A DNA stretch of 64,000 nucleotides from a virus, in the IMG/VR virus record IMGVR_UViG_3300042566_000599, positions 32,346 to 96,345 of that record. One strand, 5' to 3'. Shown in pieces: positions 40,947-49,981 of this stretch. The notes beneath the pieces are model-generated. The model saw only the letters and a program-made list of their open reading frames with translations. It made no database searches and was not told the origin of the DNA. A program made the translations under genes and the position numbers. Every line of letters begins with the position of its first letter. The stretch's first letter is position 1.

Positions 40947-41214
40947 TTGGAATCCTTAGTTGAGTTCCAGGTAAAATTATACTTGGGTTTATAATTTCTG
41001 GATTAAAGTCCATTATGCGCCACCATAACAGGGGGCTTCCTAAAAATCTATTAGCAAGGTTGTCTACTCTGTCAGTCTCTACCCAGGTGTATAGGAAGTA
41101 GTTAGATGATTCAGATGGAAACTCTCGAAATACAGAAACCTGAAACTTGTTAGTGCGTGAGTCACGGGCTTTGTACAACCGCCCATCAACGTACCTGCTA
41201 TCTAAAAATATCAT
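40939..41214 (-). CDS. LysM-domain baseplate protein (gpX-like)
   Basis: A 91-residue protein. Residues 43-91 hold a LysM domain (VDNLANRFLGSPLLWWRIMD, INPSIILPGTQLRIP), the module of gpX/gp53-type proteins that staple hub to tube or touch peptidoglycan. The N-terminal 40 residues are a small beta domain. Its stop lies within the hub gene. Confidence 0.8.
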   Translation of the reverse strand: MIFLDSRYVDGRLYKARDSRTNKFQVSVFREFPSESSNYFLYTWVETDRVDNLANRFLGSPLLWWRIMDFNPEIINPSIILPGTQLRIPNE

Positions 41215-42536
41215 TATGAGGTCCTTCCTGGCTGTGTTACAGAAAGGTTTTGACTTGGATAATCAAGAAGTCTACGACAACTTAAGCGAACTGTTGAAAA
41301 TATAGGGACCATTCTGTCGTTAAAAATTGTATGGTTAACGTTTACGCTGTCAATCATTACTTTGTACCTCATTCCATCGCCTAAATGCAATTCAACTATG
41401 GAGAGGCGCAGGTATGCCCAGTCTGAGGTTGTTATGCCAAAATTATTTTTAAACGTTCCTGCAGGGCCATGTAGCACTTTAAACAAGTACTCAAGGTCAT
41501 GCATGGTTCCTTTTTTGTAGATATCTTTCATATCTTCAATTGCAACAGCATCTGGGTAAGGAAATGCCGAAGCAAATCCTGCTTGTTGTCTTGCAACTCT
41601 TTGTGCAGGGTCTACGTCTACAAGTGGTCCAGATTCAAGTTGTGTTCTCTTTAGGCTTTGTGAGGTTAACCCATTTTCATTTAAGTAATTCATATCTTCG
41701 ATACGATTTAACACTAATGTAAAGTCTACAGAAGCAGCAGTGAGTCCCGTAGACACTGGAAGAGCCTCATCTTGCGGGATAAACTGTGGGTCTACCTGGG
41801 CTTGTGTAGCCCAACCCATAGTGACTTCCTTTGGATTGTAGAGAAACCTAAACCCATACAGTTGAGGGTCAATTTTTGTATTAGGAGTGTCTTTTGCTAA
41901 ACCCTTTAACTGGTCTTTAACTATCTCTTTGTCCATTTGAACAGCACCTTTTGCAGGTTTTGCATTTTTCCAAGCATCACGTGCGGTGTTATACGCCGAA
42001 TAGTTAATAGTTAATTTGTCAAGTGAAGTAGAGGTGATGCTAGTTGGATTAAAGTACGCATTTCGAATTAATGGAGCGTTGTACCTGTACGGAAACTTGA
42101 CCTTTCCACCGTTTGATTGGACTGATGGACCTGCTGGTTTTGAGGACGAAGAAGAAGGAGAAGATGTCGATTTAGAAGATGACTTCTTTTTCTTAAGAGC
42201 GTTTATCTTAGTTGTTATCTCTTTAGACCTGTTGTCTTGAATCTTCCACTTATCGTAAATTTGGTCTCTAGCATTTGCAGTAATGGCTCTGTTGTCTTTA
42301 AGAGTTTCCTTTACTGCAGGGTCAGTTTCTACAGCAATCGCTTTGCTGATTGTTTTAACTGCGTTATTCTGTTCTTCATACTGGTCGTACAATCGGTCAG
42401 CCTGAGATTGAATTAAGGCACGCTTTTTTTGCAACTCTTTTACACGTGCTTCTCTTTTACGATTGTCTTCTTTTTGTGCGTTTCTTTCTTTAATTTTGTT
42501 AAGACGTTCTTTGTAATCTTTATGGCTAGACATCAT
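41214..42536 (-). CDS. Tail tube-adaptor-like protein with coiled-coil N-terminus
   Basis: A 440-residue protein. Residues 1-130 are a very charged coiled coil (NKIKERNAQKEDNRKREARV; KKKKSSSKSTSSPSSSSSK). The rest has YGFRFLYNPKEVTMGW, VDFTLVLNRIEDM and DWAYLRLSIVELHLGDGMRY, resembling the CIS-tube/tail-adaptor type found between tube and hub. It follows the tape measure with a four-base overlap. I am fairly sure it is structural, less sure of the subfamily. Confidence 0.6.
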   Translation of the reverse strand: MMSSHKDYKERLNKIKERNAQKEDNRKREARVKELQKKRALIQSQADRLYDQYEEQNNAVKTISKAIAVETDPAVKETLKDNRAITANARDQIYDKWKIQDNRSKEITTKINALKKKKSSSKSTSSPSSSSSKPAGPSVQSNGGKVKFPYRYNAPLIRNAYFNPTSITSTSLDKLTINYSAYNTARDAWKNAKPAKGAVQMDKEIVKDQLKGLAKDTPNTKIDPQLYGFRFLYNPKEVTMGWATQAQVDPQFIPQDEALPVSTGLTAASVDFTLVLNRIEDMNYLNENGLTSQSLKRTQLESGPLVDVDPAQRVARQQAGFASAFPYPDAVAIEDMKDIYKKGTMHDLEYLFKVLHGPAGTFKNNFGITTSDWAYLRLSIVELHLGDGMRYKVMIDSVNVNHTIFNDRMVPIFSTVRLSCRRLLDYPSQNLSVTQPGRTS

Positions 42537-45064
42537 GAACCTCCAATTGCTGAGTTGTTGGCACCGTTCTTTAGGTACCCCTCTACCATTTTTGCCAGTT
42601 TTACTGCAGCAGCCGAGTCAGCAGAATCATACTTCACTGTAATGTAAACATTTCTATCACCTGAACTGGTTTGCGGACTTGAGAAGGATGCTCCAAAACC
42701 TACAGAACCACCACCTGTTGGAAATTTGTACCCAGGGTCGTTTACTTTTCCAGAACGCCATGCAGAGTTGTTGACTGCACCCAAAATAGCGGAGACACCA
42801 GCGTCGCTCTGTAAGGCATCAACTATAGATGTGTACCCTCTATCAGAGGCTTTATTGCCTAATAATGTAGAGACGGTTGCGTTCATCCCTTGTTCCCAAG
42901 ATAAATACCTCTTTACTCCAACACTATTCATTGCTGTGGCACCAGGGCGGTCTAAAGTTGTGTTTAGAGGATTGTACATAGCAGAGTTAGCACCAATTCC
43001 AGTTACTTTTCCTCCACCACCTTCAAATCGCATCCAAGTAGTTATTGCTGAAATGTTTGAGTCAGAGTGAGGTGCTCCTAAAGAACTTAACAAATCTCTT
43101 GCCCATTCTGCCTCCTTTTTAGTTCCCTGCATACCTACGTAGGTAACATCACTTGCGTATGAGTTAGACGTAGAACTGGTAGATGTTGTTAAGTAGGAAG
43201 AACTCTTTTGTGATTTGTATAAAGAAGTTGGGTCGATTCCTCCAGCATTAGAAATAAGAGATGGGTCTACTGGATTGTTGTTTCCTTTTCGTACTTCAAA
43301 GTGTAGGTGTGGACCAGTTACGTTTCCACTTGCACCAGAACGGCCAAGCCTTTGTCCTGTAGATACGTAGTCACCTACGTTAACGTTCTTTTGACTTAAG
43401 TGCCCATATACTGTCTGTAAACCATTTGCGTGGTCTACAACAACGCCTGTTCCATAATCAGTTCCTGGATTTACACTGGATACAACACCGCTAAGTGCCG
43501 CCACCACGGGAGAGCCAATAGGCATTTCGTAGTCCATGCCCTTATGAACACCATTGGTAGAAGCCCAAATTCCAGTATTACTTTTTGCTCCAAATCCTGC
43601 AGTTACTAGAGAGCCACTCTTTTGTTTTGTGGTTGTAGACGCGTTAAATCCAGCACCATAGCCTGGACTACCACTACCAAGTGCTACTCCAAGACCTGCA
43701 CCAGCAAGTGCAGCACCAGGAATTGCACCAAATCCAGTGGCAGCAAGTCCCGCGCCACCAGCCATGAGTAATCCACCAATAATTGTCTTCTTTATTCCAC
43801 CAAATACGCTTGGTGCAGCAGTTGCAAGCCCTTGTCCAGCGTTCGTTCCCGCAACACCTGAAATAAGTCCTTTTAGGTATCCAAGTGGCTCAATCACTTC
43901 CAGTAATGCTCTATTAAAAGTCTCAACTGTGTCAGCAGCGTTTTCAAATCCTTTTAACATTGAGGATTCGCCTCTAAGCATTAACTCTGTCTGTGATGCA
44001 TTTAAGCGTCCTTGAGATGTGAGCATTGTGTTTTGGTTATCACCTAATGGTTTAGAAGTAGACAAGTCACCTGTTCCACCCATTGTGATGTCACGCATTG
44101 ATTGGAGAAGCATCGTCTGTTGCGCTTCATCAAATCCCATAGTTCTTAGGTTGGCACCTAAAAATCCTCTATAGAAAGATTGATTTAAAGATTCAACATT
44201 ACTGAACCCACGTCCAGCAGTAACTCTTTCCATTAATTGACGGGCAATGTCGCCTGTTCCACGCATACGGCCTTGTGAATCGTATGTAGTAATTCCGTAC
44301 TGATACAGGTTTGCAGCCATTGGACCAGAACGAAGTCCTGCTAATGCTTGTGCTGCAGGAGCATTCTCCATTCCTAAGTATTTGTAAGCGTTACCGACTT
44401 CACTAGTAAGTTTTAGGTAGTCAGCGCTACCAGCACCTCCGCCAACTCCTCGTCCAGCCAGGATTGCAGACACTAGTGCGTCAGAACCAACGCTAGAAAG
44501 TCCGCCTCCCAATGCACTAAACGTTGCACGTTGCAAACTTGAACGACTAATTCCAGGCATAGTAAGTCCTGCCTGGTAATACCCAAGAGAACGACTAAGA
44601 GTTAAGTCAAGTGGTGGAGTCGCAGCATAAGCACCAGCAGCAAGACCAAAACCAATCTGACCAAGACCACCGAGGATGTTCGCTGCTCCAACTCTTCCTG
44701 GAGACATTCCTCCAGCAACCGCCAACATCGATGTACTTACTGAACTTCCACCACCACCAAACCCTGCTCCTGGAAGTGGAGTAGAGAACTTAGCCATATT
44801 GTTTTGCATGTTTTGATAGGTAGGCATTGCGCCTGTACCAGCAGCAAAACGAGCACCATCGGCTCCAGTTCCTGGTCGAGTAGTAGCGGTGGCTAGGTGC
44901 GCTCCACCGCCATTAGTTTTGAGCATTCCCTGAACGCCACCAACAACCCCTTCGGTAACTCCAGATACTTTTTCAACGGCAGCGTAGAGTTCATTTACTT
45001 TTTGGGTCAGTGTTGAAACGCCACTAGTCAAGGATTGAATATTTGACAGCATTTTGTTTGCCAT
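42533..45064 (-). CDS. Tape measure protein with M23 peptidase and lysozyme-like domains
   Basis: An 843-residue protein at the tape-measure position, after the chaperone gene. Residues 1-45 are coiled coil; 100-470 are Gly/Ala-rich helical with hydrophobic stretches (KKTIIGGLLMAGGAGLAATG). Residues 500-600 are an M23 metallopeptidase: His507 and Asp511 (HKGMD), GHLS, His586-x-His588 (GPHLHFE). Residues 650-800 resemble a lysozyme-like module (SSLGAPHSDSNISAITTWM, then WEQGMNATVSTLLG). It would measure the tail and cut the wall during injection. The size is small for a measure, so a short tail is implied. Confidence 0.85.
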   Translation of the reverse strand: MANKMLSNIQSLTSGVSTLTQKVNELYAAVEKVSGVTEGVVGGVQGMLKTNGGGAHLATATTRPGTGADGARFAAGTGAMPTYQNMQNNMAKFSTPLPGAGFGGGGSSVSTSMLAVAGGMSPGRVGAANILGGLGQIGFGLAAGAYAATPPLDLTLSRSLGYYQAGLTMPGISRSSLQRATFSALGGGLSSVGSDALVSAILAGRGVGGGAGSADYLKLTSEVGNAYKYLGMENAPAAQALAGLRSGPMAANLYQYGITTYDSQGRMRGTGDIARQLMERVTAGRGFSNVESLNQSFYRGFLGANLRTMGFDEAQQTMLLQSMRDITMGGTGDLSTSKPLGDNQNTMLTSQGRLNASQTELMLRGESSMLKGFENAADTVETFNRALLEVIEPLGYLKGLISGVAGTNAGQGLATAAPSVFGGIKKTIIGGLLMAGGAGLAATGFGAIPGAALAGAGLGVALGSGSPGYGAGFNASTTTKQKSGSLVTAGFGAKSNTGIWASTNGVHKGMDYEMPIGSPVVAALSGVVSSVNPGTDYGTGVVVDHANGLQTVYGHLSQKNVNVGDYVSTGQRLGRSGASGNVTGPHLHFEVRKGNNNPVDPSLISNAGGIDPTSLYKSQKSSSYLTTSTSSTSNSYASDVTYVGMQGTKKEAEWARDLLSSLGAPHSDSNISAITTWMRFEGGGGKVTGIGANSAMYNPLNTTLDRPGATAMNSVGVKRYLSWEQGMNATVSTLLGNKASDRGYTSIVDALQSDAGVSAILGAVNNSAWRSGKVNDPGYKFPTGGGSVGFGASFSSPQTSSGDRNVYITVKYDSADSAAAVKLAKMVEGYLKNGANNSAIGGS

Positions 45065-45067
45065 TTA

Positions 45068-45250
45068 TCAATCCTTTCTACTCAAATGACTGGCTATCTC
45101 TATCCAGTTCTTACGTTCTCTAGGAGATAAGCCCTTTATCTCCGTTAATGTCCATCCTCTGTACTCTCCTGTAAGCACTGTCCACTCTGAAAGCAGTGTG
45201 CTGTAAGGGGTTACACTAGAATCGAAATAAGGTCCCGAAATTAACGGGAA
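45068..45250 (-). CDS. Frameshifted extension of the tail-assembly chaperone
   Basis: Directly after the chaperone's TAG, the +1 frame is open for about 60 codons and ends at a TGA four bases before the tape measure start. Its product is protein-like (LLSEWTVLTGEYRGWTLTEI, GLSPRERKNWIEIA, SHLSRKD). It has no start codon of its own with a ribosome site. The frames overlap only between 45250 and 45216. In that window TTT-CGA (45227-45222) lets Phe-tRNA slip from UUU to UUC before a rare-type CGA codon; CCC-G at 45248 is a second candidate. This is the classical layout of G-GT chaperone pairs in tailed phages. Confidence 0.75.
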   Translation of the reverse strand, partial: FPLISGPYFDSSVTPYSTLLSEWTVLTGEYRGWTLTEIKGLSPRERKNWIEIASHLSRKD

Positions 45251-46022
45251 CTAGTACCTCTTTTCCCGTGTCGGGGTCTTCCACAGTAATGTCGTCGAAT
45301 TGAGGACCAGGAATGCGTGAATTAATTTCATCAACAATTGCTTTTCGGTCCACCAGTCCTAGGTTTCTCACTTGTTGTTTTGTCAATACTGGAGAACCGT
45401 CAATTTGCATTACGGTATTCTCAAGCATAATCGTTGTTAACTCAGCCGAAGTTTTGTCTGAATTTAAAATCATTTCTTTTTGCGCAACTCCTGTTGGTAG
45501 TTGCACGGTGTACTCATGTTTTCTTCCTTTTACGGTAAAAACACGGTCATTAATTGAATCTACAAGAACTTTAAATTTAATTTCTTTGTCAAGGTCTACT
45601 TCTACTTGTTTTAACTCATTTCCAAAAAACACAGGAACTTCCGTACTATGTCCAAATGTTGCTTTGAAAATTGCAAGGAGAAGAGTGTCTCTGTCTCCTG
45701 AAAGAAGTTGGTCAAGAATTTTTTCTGTGGCTTTTTCTTCACCAATTCTTACTGTTCCTCTTTGCAGAATGATTAATAGAGCACGCCCTACATCAGACGC
45801 TTTTGCGATTGCTTCTTCATCAGCGCCAGTTAATTCCCGCACTTCTGCCTCAGTAATGACCTCCCCAGCGGCGTTGATGTAGCCGCCAGGGAGAGTCACT
45901 ACGTTATCCGAAGGAGGAATGATTTTTACTTCTGACTGTTCTGGCTTTGTTTCAGCCATAGCCTGTTGAATAAGGTTGTTTGCCAATGCGGGATTAACCG
46001 CTGCACTAATTGTTTTCGTCAT
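45216..46022 (-). CDS. Tail-assembly chaperone (short, unshifted form)
   Basis: A 268-residue protein between tube and tape measure genes, the invariant place of the lambda gpG/GT-like chaperones that fold the tape measure and recruit tube subunits. The sequence is mostly helical and acidic (EAEVRELTGADEEAIAKASD; LLSGDRDTLLLAIF). It has AAAGGAATAT before ATG. A longer product should arise by ribosomal frameshifting near its end (see the extension at 45068-45250). Confidence 0.75.
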   Translation of the reverse strand: MTKTISAAVNPALANNLIQQAMAETKPEQSEVKIIPPSDNVVTLPGGYINAAGEVITEAEVRELTGADEEAIAKASDVGRALLIILQRGTVRIGEEKATEKILDQLLSGDRDTLLLAIFKATFGHSTEVPVFFGNELKQVEVDLDKEIKFKVLVDSINDRVFTVKGRKHEYTVQLPTGVAQKEMILNSDKTSAELTTIMLENTVMQIDGSPVLTKQQVRNLGLVDRKAIVDEINSRIPGPQFDDITVEDPDTGKEVLVPVNFGTLFRF

Positions 46023-46033
46023 TTATATTCCTT

Positions 46034-46639
46034 TTAGAAGTCTGGTGCGTTTGTGGTTAGGTTTGGAGCCCAGTTAACATCGAACCCTTCGTGAACCAAA
46101 GACATCTGTTCTACGAATAGTGCGTTGTCACCTGCATTGAGGTCAGAGTATGCCACTGCTGTTGGCCATGCGTTGTACACGTGGAAACGCATTGCTGTGT
46201 GGTCAGTGGTTGATGCGTTATCACCAGCAGCATCGGAGGCTGCAGGGATTGGGTGAGATAAGACTTGAATCTCTAGGTCGCAACGAAAGTTCTGAGAGAC
46301 GCTTCGTAATGAACCGCCACCAGCAACTGTTGAGAAGAGATTACGCATCCAATCCCAGTTCTGCTTAGAGCCAAGAAGGACACCACGTTGCAGAGTGATT
46401 GGTGTGAAAGTTGTCTGACCAGGAATCTGGTGGACTGTGGTGTTGTAACCACCTTCACGATAAGGGATAGAGTCTGTCGTCACCGACATACCTGATACCG
46501 ACGTAAATCCAAAGGTTGCTGACTTCAACCCATTGAGAGTTGTGTTGTTGTTGTCCTGTGGGATAAAGGTTACCAAGAACCTAAAGTTACGTAACGGGTC
46601 AGTGATAAGCGTCGACCGATTATTGATAATTGTTGGCAT
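46034..46639 (-). CDS. Tail tube protein (gp19-like)
   Basis: A 201-residue tube subunit of the T4 gp19 family: DPLRNFRFLVTFIPQ, FGFTSVSGMSVTTDSIPYRE, GGYNTTVHQIPGQTTFTPIT, LQRGVLLGS and the last strand MSLVHEGFDVNW. It polymerises into the inner tube under the sheath. It follows the sheath gene with a 20-base gap and its own GGAG site. Confidence 0.95.
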   Translation of the reverse strand: MPTIINNRSTLITDPLRNFRFLVTFIPQDNNNTTLNGLKSATFGFTSVSGMSVTTDSIPYREGGYNTTVHQIPGQTTFTPITLQRGVLLGSKQNWDWMRNLFSTVAGGGSLRSVSQNFRCDLEIQVLSHPIPAASDAAGDNASTTDHTAMRFHVYNAWPTAVAYSDLNAGDNALFVEQMSLVHEGFDVNWAPNLTTNAPDF

Positions 46640-46659
46640 TTAGAGGTTTCTCCTTCGGG

Positions 46660-48168
46660 TTAGTTTGCTGTCTTTTGACTTAGGTCAATGACAACGAACT
46701 CTGCTGGATACTGGAGAGCAACACCGACCTGAATGTTTACTTCTCCATTTGCAATCGATGTCGTGGTGTTGTTTTCTCCATCGCACTTGATAAAGAATGC
46801 TTGTGCGTTGGTTGCTCCACGAAGTCCACCCTGGTTACGATACTCAGAGAGGAATGCTGTTAGCGATGTACGAACCTGTGCCCAGAGACGCTCATCATTG
46901 TTTTCAAAGATTGCAAACTCTGTGAGATTCTTTAGGTTCTTTCGGATGTAGATTAGCGAACGACGCATGTTTACATACTTGTTTGCTGTTCCATCTTGCT
47001 TGAGGGTACGTGCTCCCATTACTGAAAGTCCTGCACCAGGAATCTGACGAATCGGATTAATTGGAGAAGTAGATGCGTTCATAGAGTCAAGTTCAGTTGA
47101 AGAAAATGTGCGGTCCATTGCTACAGCACCTAGAACCTGAGTTCCAATACCTGCTGGAGCCTTAAATACGCCACGTGTTGCATCAGTTGTAAGGTAAAGC
47201 CCAACTACTGCACCTGCTGGACCAATTCTACGCAATGCACCTGAACCACGACCTAGTGGGTCAGAGGTGTAGAAGTGTGGGTAGTAGACAGCAGCATTAC
47301 TAGTATCTGTTAGGCTGGCAGCAAATGAAATTGCTTGAAGAACAGTTAGGTCTGCATCTGTGTCAACAACTACAAAGCCGTTGTGTTCTTCAGACCAAGA
47401 AGATGCTGCATCGTAGACTGAAGCAGTACCTGAAGCCAACACGTTAGCATCTGGCAAAAAGATTACAAGTGGACGCTCTAAAGTTGAGAATCGTTCAAAA
47501 ACTGAAGAAGTTCCTCCCTTGTAAGTTAAGTAGTCTGCAGAAGTTGGAGTAGTTCCATTACTTCCCCCAGTTAGTGGGTAGGTTGCAGAAGTGATGGTCT
47601 GTCCTGCGTATCCTCCGTCTACTGTCACAGTGATGTTTGGCGAAACTACGTTGATAACGGTTTCAGCATAATCGCTTGAAGTATCGTCATCAAAAACGAT
47701 GTTTTCATAACGTTCTAATAGAATGTCATCAGAAATTCCTGATGCTCCAGACTCTTTGTATAGGGTCAGGGTGTATGTTCCAGACACTTGTCCTGCTTCA
47801 AGAACAACACGAAGGTTGTTTCCATCAGTTCCCGCATTCTTTGCTAAAACTTCTACTTGAGCAGCACTTCCGCTATCAACTAGATTGACGTCAGCCTTTA
47901 CAGCATCTGCTGCTAGTAATCGTTTTACGTAAAGTTCACGACCTCCATTGGCGAAGAATGAGCCAACTTGGAATGTCGCTGGATATGAGGCATTGTATCC
48001 ACCAAAATATTTGGTAAATTCATACCATGAAGTAACAAGCGTTGTTGCTTCTGGACCTTGTGCAAATGTAGCAACAACGGCACCAGCAGCATCGGCGCTA
48101 ACGCCAGCAGGGATTGCTGATGGTAGAAGACGTTCACTGATGTAAACGCCTGGACGGCTATAAGCCAT
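46660..48168 (-). CDS. Contractile tail sheath protein
   Basis: A 502-residue sheath subunit. The opening SRPGVYISERLLPSAIPAG and VVATFAQGPEATTLVTSWYE are the hallmark N-terminus; the C-terminal third has the conserved KYVNMRRSLIYIRKNL and AFFIKCDGENNTTTSIANG with closing QYPAEFVVIDL. Presence of this gene shows that the virus is a myovirus. N-terminal and C-terminal arms would make the extended-sheath mesh. Confidence 0.97.
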   Translation of the reverse strand: MAYSRPGVYISERLLPSAIPAGVSADAAGAVVATFAQGPEATTLVTSWYEFTKYFGGYNASYPATFQVGSFFANGGRELYVKRLLAADAVKADVNLVDSGSAAQVEVLAKNAGTDGNNLRVVLEAGQVSGTYTLTLYKESGASGISDDILLERYENIVFDDDTSSDYAETVINVVSPNITVTVDGGYAGQTITSATYPLTGGSNGTTPTSADYLTYKGGTSSVFERFSTLERPLVIFLPDANVLASGTASVYDAASSWSEEHNGFVVVDTDADLTVLQAISFAASLTDTSNAAVYYPHFYTSDPLGRGSGALRRIGPAGAVVGLYLTTDATRGVFKAPAGIGTQVLGAVAMDRTFSSTELDSMNASTSPINPIRQIPGAGLSVMGARTLKQDGTANKYVNMRRSLIYIRKNLKNLTEFAIFENNDERLWAQVRTSLTAFLSEYRNQGGLRGATNAQAFFIKCDGENNTTTSIANGEVNIQVGVALQYPAEFVVIDLSQKTAN

Positions 48169-48198
48169 GATTTCTCCTAACTAAAGTGAAGGGGTTCC

Positions 48199-48900
48199 TT
48201 ATGGTGCAGTTATAGTAATCGGGTCAATCATGGTGAATGGACCACGAGAGTTTTGGTTACTCTCTGTATCCGACACACCAGTAATATTGAGTTCGAGCGC
48301 CTTATATAGTTTATTGAAGGTGGACTGCGCAATCTCGGATGAGACACGCACAGTTATTGCATTGACAAACAAACGTTTGCCATTTTCCGAAACATCACGC
48401 TTTGCAATGTCTAGGACATCCAAACGACGAGTCGTTCCCAAAGCGGTATTAGCGCCTGTGTTTAGGATTGCGAATCGAAGTGGAATTTTTGTGTAGAGCA
48501 GTTGAGCCAAAAGTTGACGGTCATGACGTGGTTGACGAGAATAGGTAGTTAACTGATAGTCAATATTGACAGGTATTGGAAAATCCATGTCCCAGTTGTG
48601 AACGTCATCATCGTAGTTAACTTGTTGAACTCCTTGTGCACCTTGCACCATAACTGATGGGTCAGCGTAGTAAGTTGGTTTTACTTTTCCACGCATTGCA
48701 CGTGAGAAGTCTTCTGCGATGTCTACCATGTCGATGGTGATGTAAGGGTACTTTTGCTCTGTAAGTTCTTGGTCAGGTTGCCCAAACCATACACCTACGT
48801 TTCTTGTAGAGCCTTCTTCTGTAACAGATTTTTGGTCTGTAACAGTCATACCAAGCAATAGATTACGGACTGCTTCGTCTTCGGCTAATAGAAAACTCAT
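48199..48900 (-). CDS. Tail-terminator/head-tail completion-like protein
   Basis: A 233-residue protein directly upstream of the sheath gene. The N-terminal part (AVRNLLLGMTVTDQ; YPYITIDMVDIAED) and the middle strand set RLFVNAITVRVSSEI fit head-tail or tail-terminator proteins, which are usually here. No strong family motif is seen, so the role is inferred from order. Confidence 0.55.
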   Translation of the reverse strand: MSFLLAEDEAVRNLLLGMTVTDQKSVTEEGSTRNVGVWFGQPDQELTEQKYPYITIDMVDIAEDFSRAMRGKVKPTYYADPSVMVQGAQGVQQVNYDDDVHNWDMDFPIPVNIDYQLTTYSRQPRHDRQLLAQLLYTKIPLRFAILNTGANTALGTTRRLDVLDIAKRDVSENGKRLFVNAITVRVSSEIAQSTFNKLYKALELNITGVSDTESNQNSRGPFTMIDPITITAP

Positions 48901-49211
48901 AGGTCACCAAAGTGTTTCTCTAATCGACCAAGAAAAAAATGCTCTGATTCGTCTTGTCTGTTTTTAAAGCGACGAACAGCAGCAGTAGGCTGTGTACTTG
49001 GGGTGCCATACTCTAGGTTCATCGCGGTCTCATAGTGTTTGTTTGAGACATGCGCTTCAAAGCCATCATTGCCGTGCTTGACGTGCAATGTACGTGATAC
49101 ACGAGAAGGCCAACCACTGGCCTGTGCTTCCGAACGAAGACGTGCAGACATAAGCCTTGTAGTCTCATGACTAGCGGCTTTAACTGCATTATTAAATTTA
49201 GATAAGGTCAC
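48897..49211 (-). CDS. HK97 gp10-like head-tail protein
   Basis: A 104-residue protein. An N-terminal helix is followed by HVKHGNDGFEAHVSNKHYET and AMNLEYGTPSTQPTAAVRRF, which matches the G-T-x-x-x-P signature of gp10-type neck proteins. Overlaps of four bases on each side place it between a small unknown gene and the completion protein. Confidence 0.6.
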   Translation of the reverse strand: MTLSKFNNAVKAASHETTRLMSARLRSEAQASGWPSRVSRTLHVKHGNDGFEAHVSNKHYETAMNLEYGTPSTQPTAAVRRFKNRQDESEHFFLGRLEKHFGDL

Positions 49212-49396
49212 TTCTTTTTGGCCTTTTTCACAAGTTTTTCAGCGGCTTTACCACTTGCATAACCTGCGACAAGACCAGCAACAATTGGTTGCGTAAGTTT
49301 TGGACGTTGACCAAACACGCCCTTCATAAACTCTTCAACTTCTGCAGCGTTCTGCAATTCAGCAGCACGCTCATACCAAGGCTTCCAAGCCATCAT
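49208..49396 (-). CDS. Hypothetical small protein
   Basis: A 62-residue protein. Residues 38-54 (PIVAGLVAGYASGKAAE) are mildly hydrophobic and the C-terminus is Lys-rich (KLVKKAKKK). This may be a peripheral membrane or DNA-binding protein; unrecognised. It opens a new transcription segment after the terminator-like hairpin upstream. Confidence 0.45.
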   Translation of the reverse strand: MMAWKPWYERAAELQNAAEVEEFMKGVFGQRPKLTQPIVAGLVAGYASGKAAEKLVKKAKKK

Positions 49397-49494
49397 AATC
49401 CCCTTTGTCGCAAGTAGTGGGCACTACACGGAGTCCGCACGGAGTTCCGATAAGACAAGGATAGAAGAAAGGCCCCAATTAAGGGGCCTAACTC
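49397..49494 (-). promoter_or_regulatory. Gap with terminator-like hairpin and possible promoter
   Basis: A 98-base gap. AGGCCCC (49470-49476) and GGGGCCT (49483-49489) form a 7-bp GC-rich stem with a six-base loop, followed on the minus strand by TTCTTCT, a weak leftward terminator after the small-protein cassette. The rest contains a direct repeat CACGGAGTCCG/CACGGAGTTCCG and the inverted pair GTAGTG/CACTAC, probably the leader of the tail operon. No clear -10/-35 pair was recognised. Confidence 0.5.
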
Positions 49495-49779
49495 TTACTT
49501 CTTTTCTTTCTTCTCCCGCTTTTCCTCCGCCTTTTCGCCTCTCTTTCCTTCCTTCTTTTCGTGAGCCTTTTCTTTGCTCTTTATGCCCTTGATAATCTTC
49601 TTATCAATCTTGACATCTTCTTGAAGGGTCTTTGGCTTCTTCTTTTTGCCGTGAGCGGTATCTTTCTTTTCGAAATCTTCCTTTTGCTCTTTATCAAGCC
49701 CAGCCTTCTTGGTTAGGTACGCATCCATCTTGTCATCAGACTTCTTTGTGTACGTACCCTTCATAGGAGGCTTCTTCAT
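49495..49779 (-). CDS. Lys/Glu-rich small protein
   Basis: A 94-residue protein in which Lys and Glu make up about 60 percent. It should be a long single helix or disordered. Last gene of the micro-protein cassette. Low complexity means function cannot be guessed; DNA condensation or scaffold binding is conceivable. Confidence 0.5.
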   Translation of the reverse strand: MKKPPMKGTYTKKSDDKMDAYLTKKAGLDKEQKEDFEKKDTAHGKKKKPKTLQEDVKIDKKIIKGIKSKEKAHEKKEGKRGEKAEEKREKKEKK

Positions 49780-49916
49780 TACATGCCTTTCTTTCTTGGC
49801 ATAGTCTGCTTCTTACCCTTAGAGGCACGAAGCATCTTTAAATCAGGTGCATCAATCTTGCTTTTGTTTCCAGCAAGAGCAGCCATTTTTTTCTGCTTAG
49901 GAGATAACTTCTTCAT
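49779..49916 (-). CDS. Basic micro-protein
   Basis: A 45-codon gene starting MKKLSPKQKKMAALAGN. It overlaps the next start as TAATG. Basic (about one third Lys/Arg), with a short SPKQKKMAALAG helix also found in small phage proteins of this kind. Function unknown. Confidence 0.55.
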   Translation of the reverse strand: MKKLSPKQKKMAALAGNKSKIDAPDLKMLRASKGKKQTMPRKKGM

Positions 49917-49981
49917 TAGTTCCCCTTCTTGCAGATGCTGCACTTGCACTTGCAATTTCTCATTTTACAGGAGAGAGCCAT
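49916..49981 (-). CDS. 21-residue cysteine-rich micro-protein (uncertain)
   Basis: An ATG-to-TAA frame of 21 codons containing CKCKCSICKKG: five cysteines in 21 residues, metallothionein-like. Both ends overlap the neighbouring genes (TAATG) exactly as the other members of the cassette do, which supports translation. Length is the only argument against it. Confidence 0.4.
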   Translation of the reverse strand: MALSCKMRNCKCKCSICKKGN

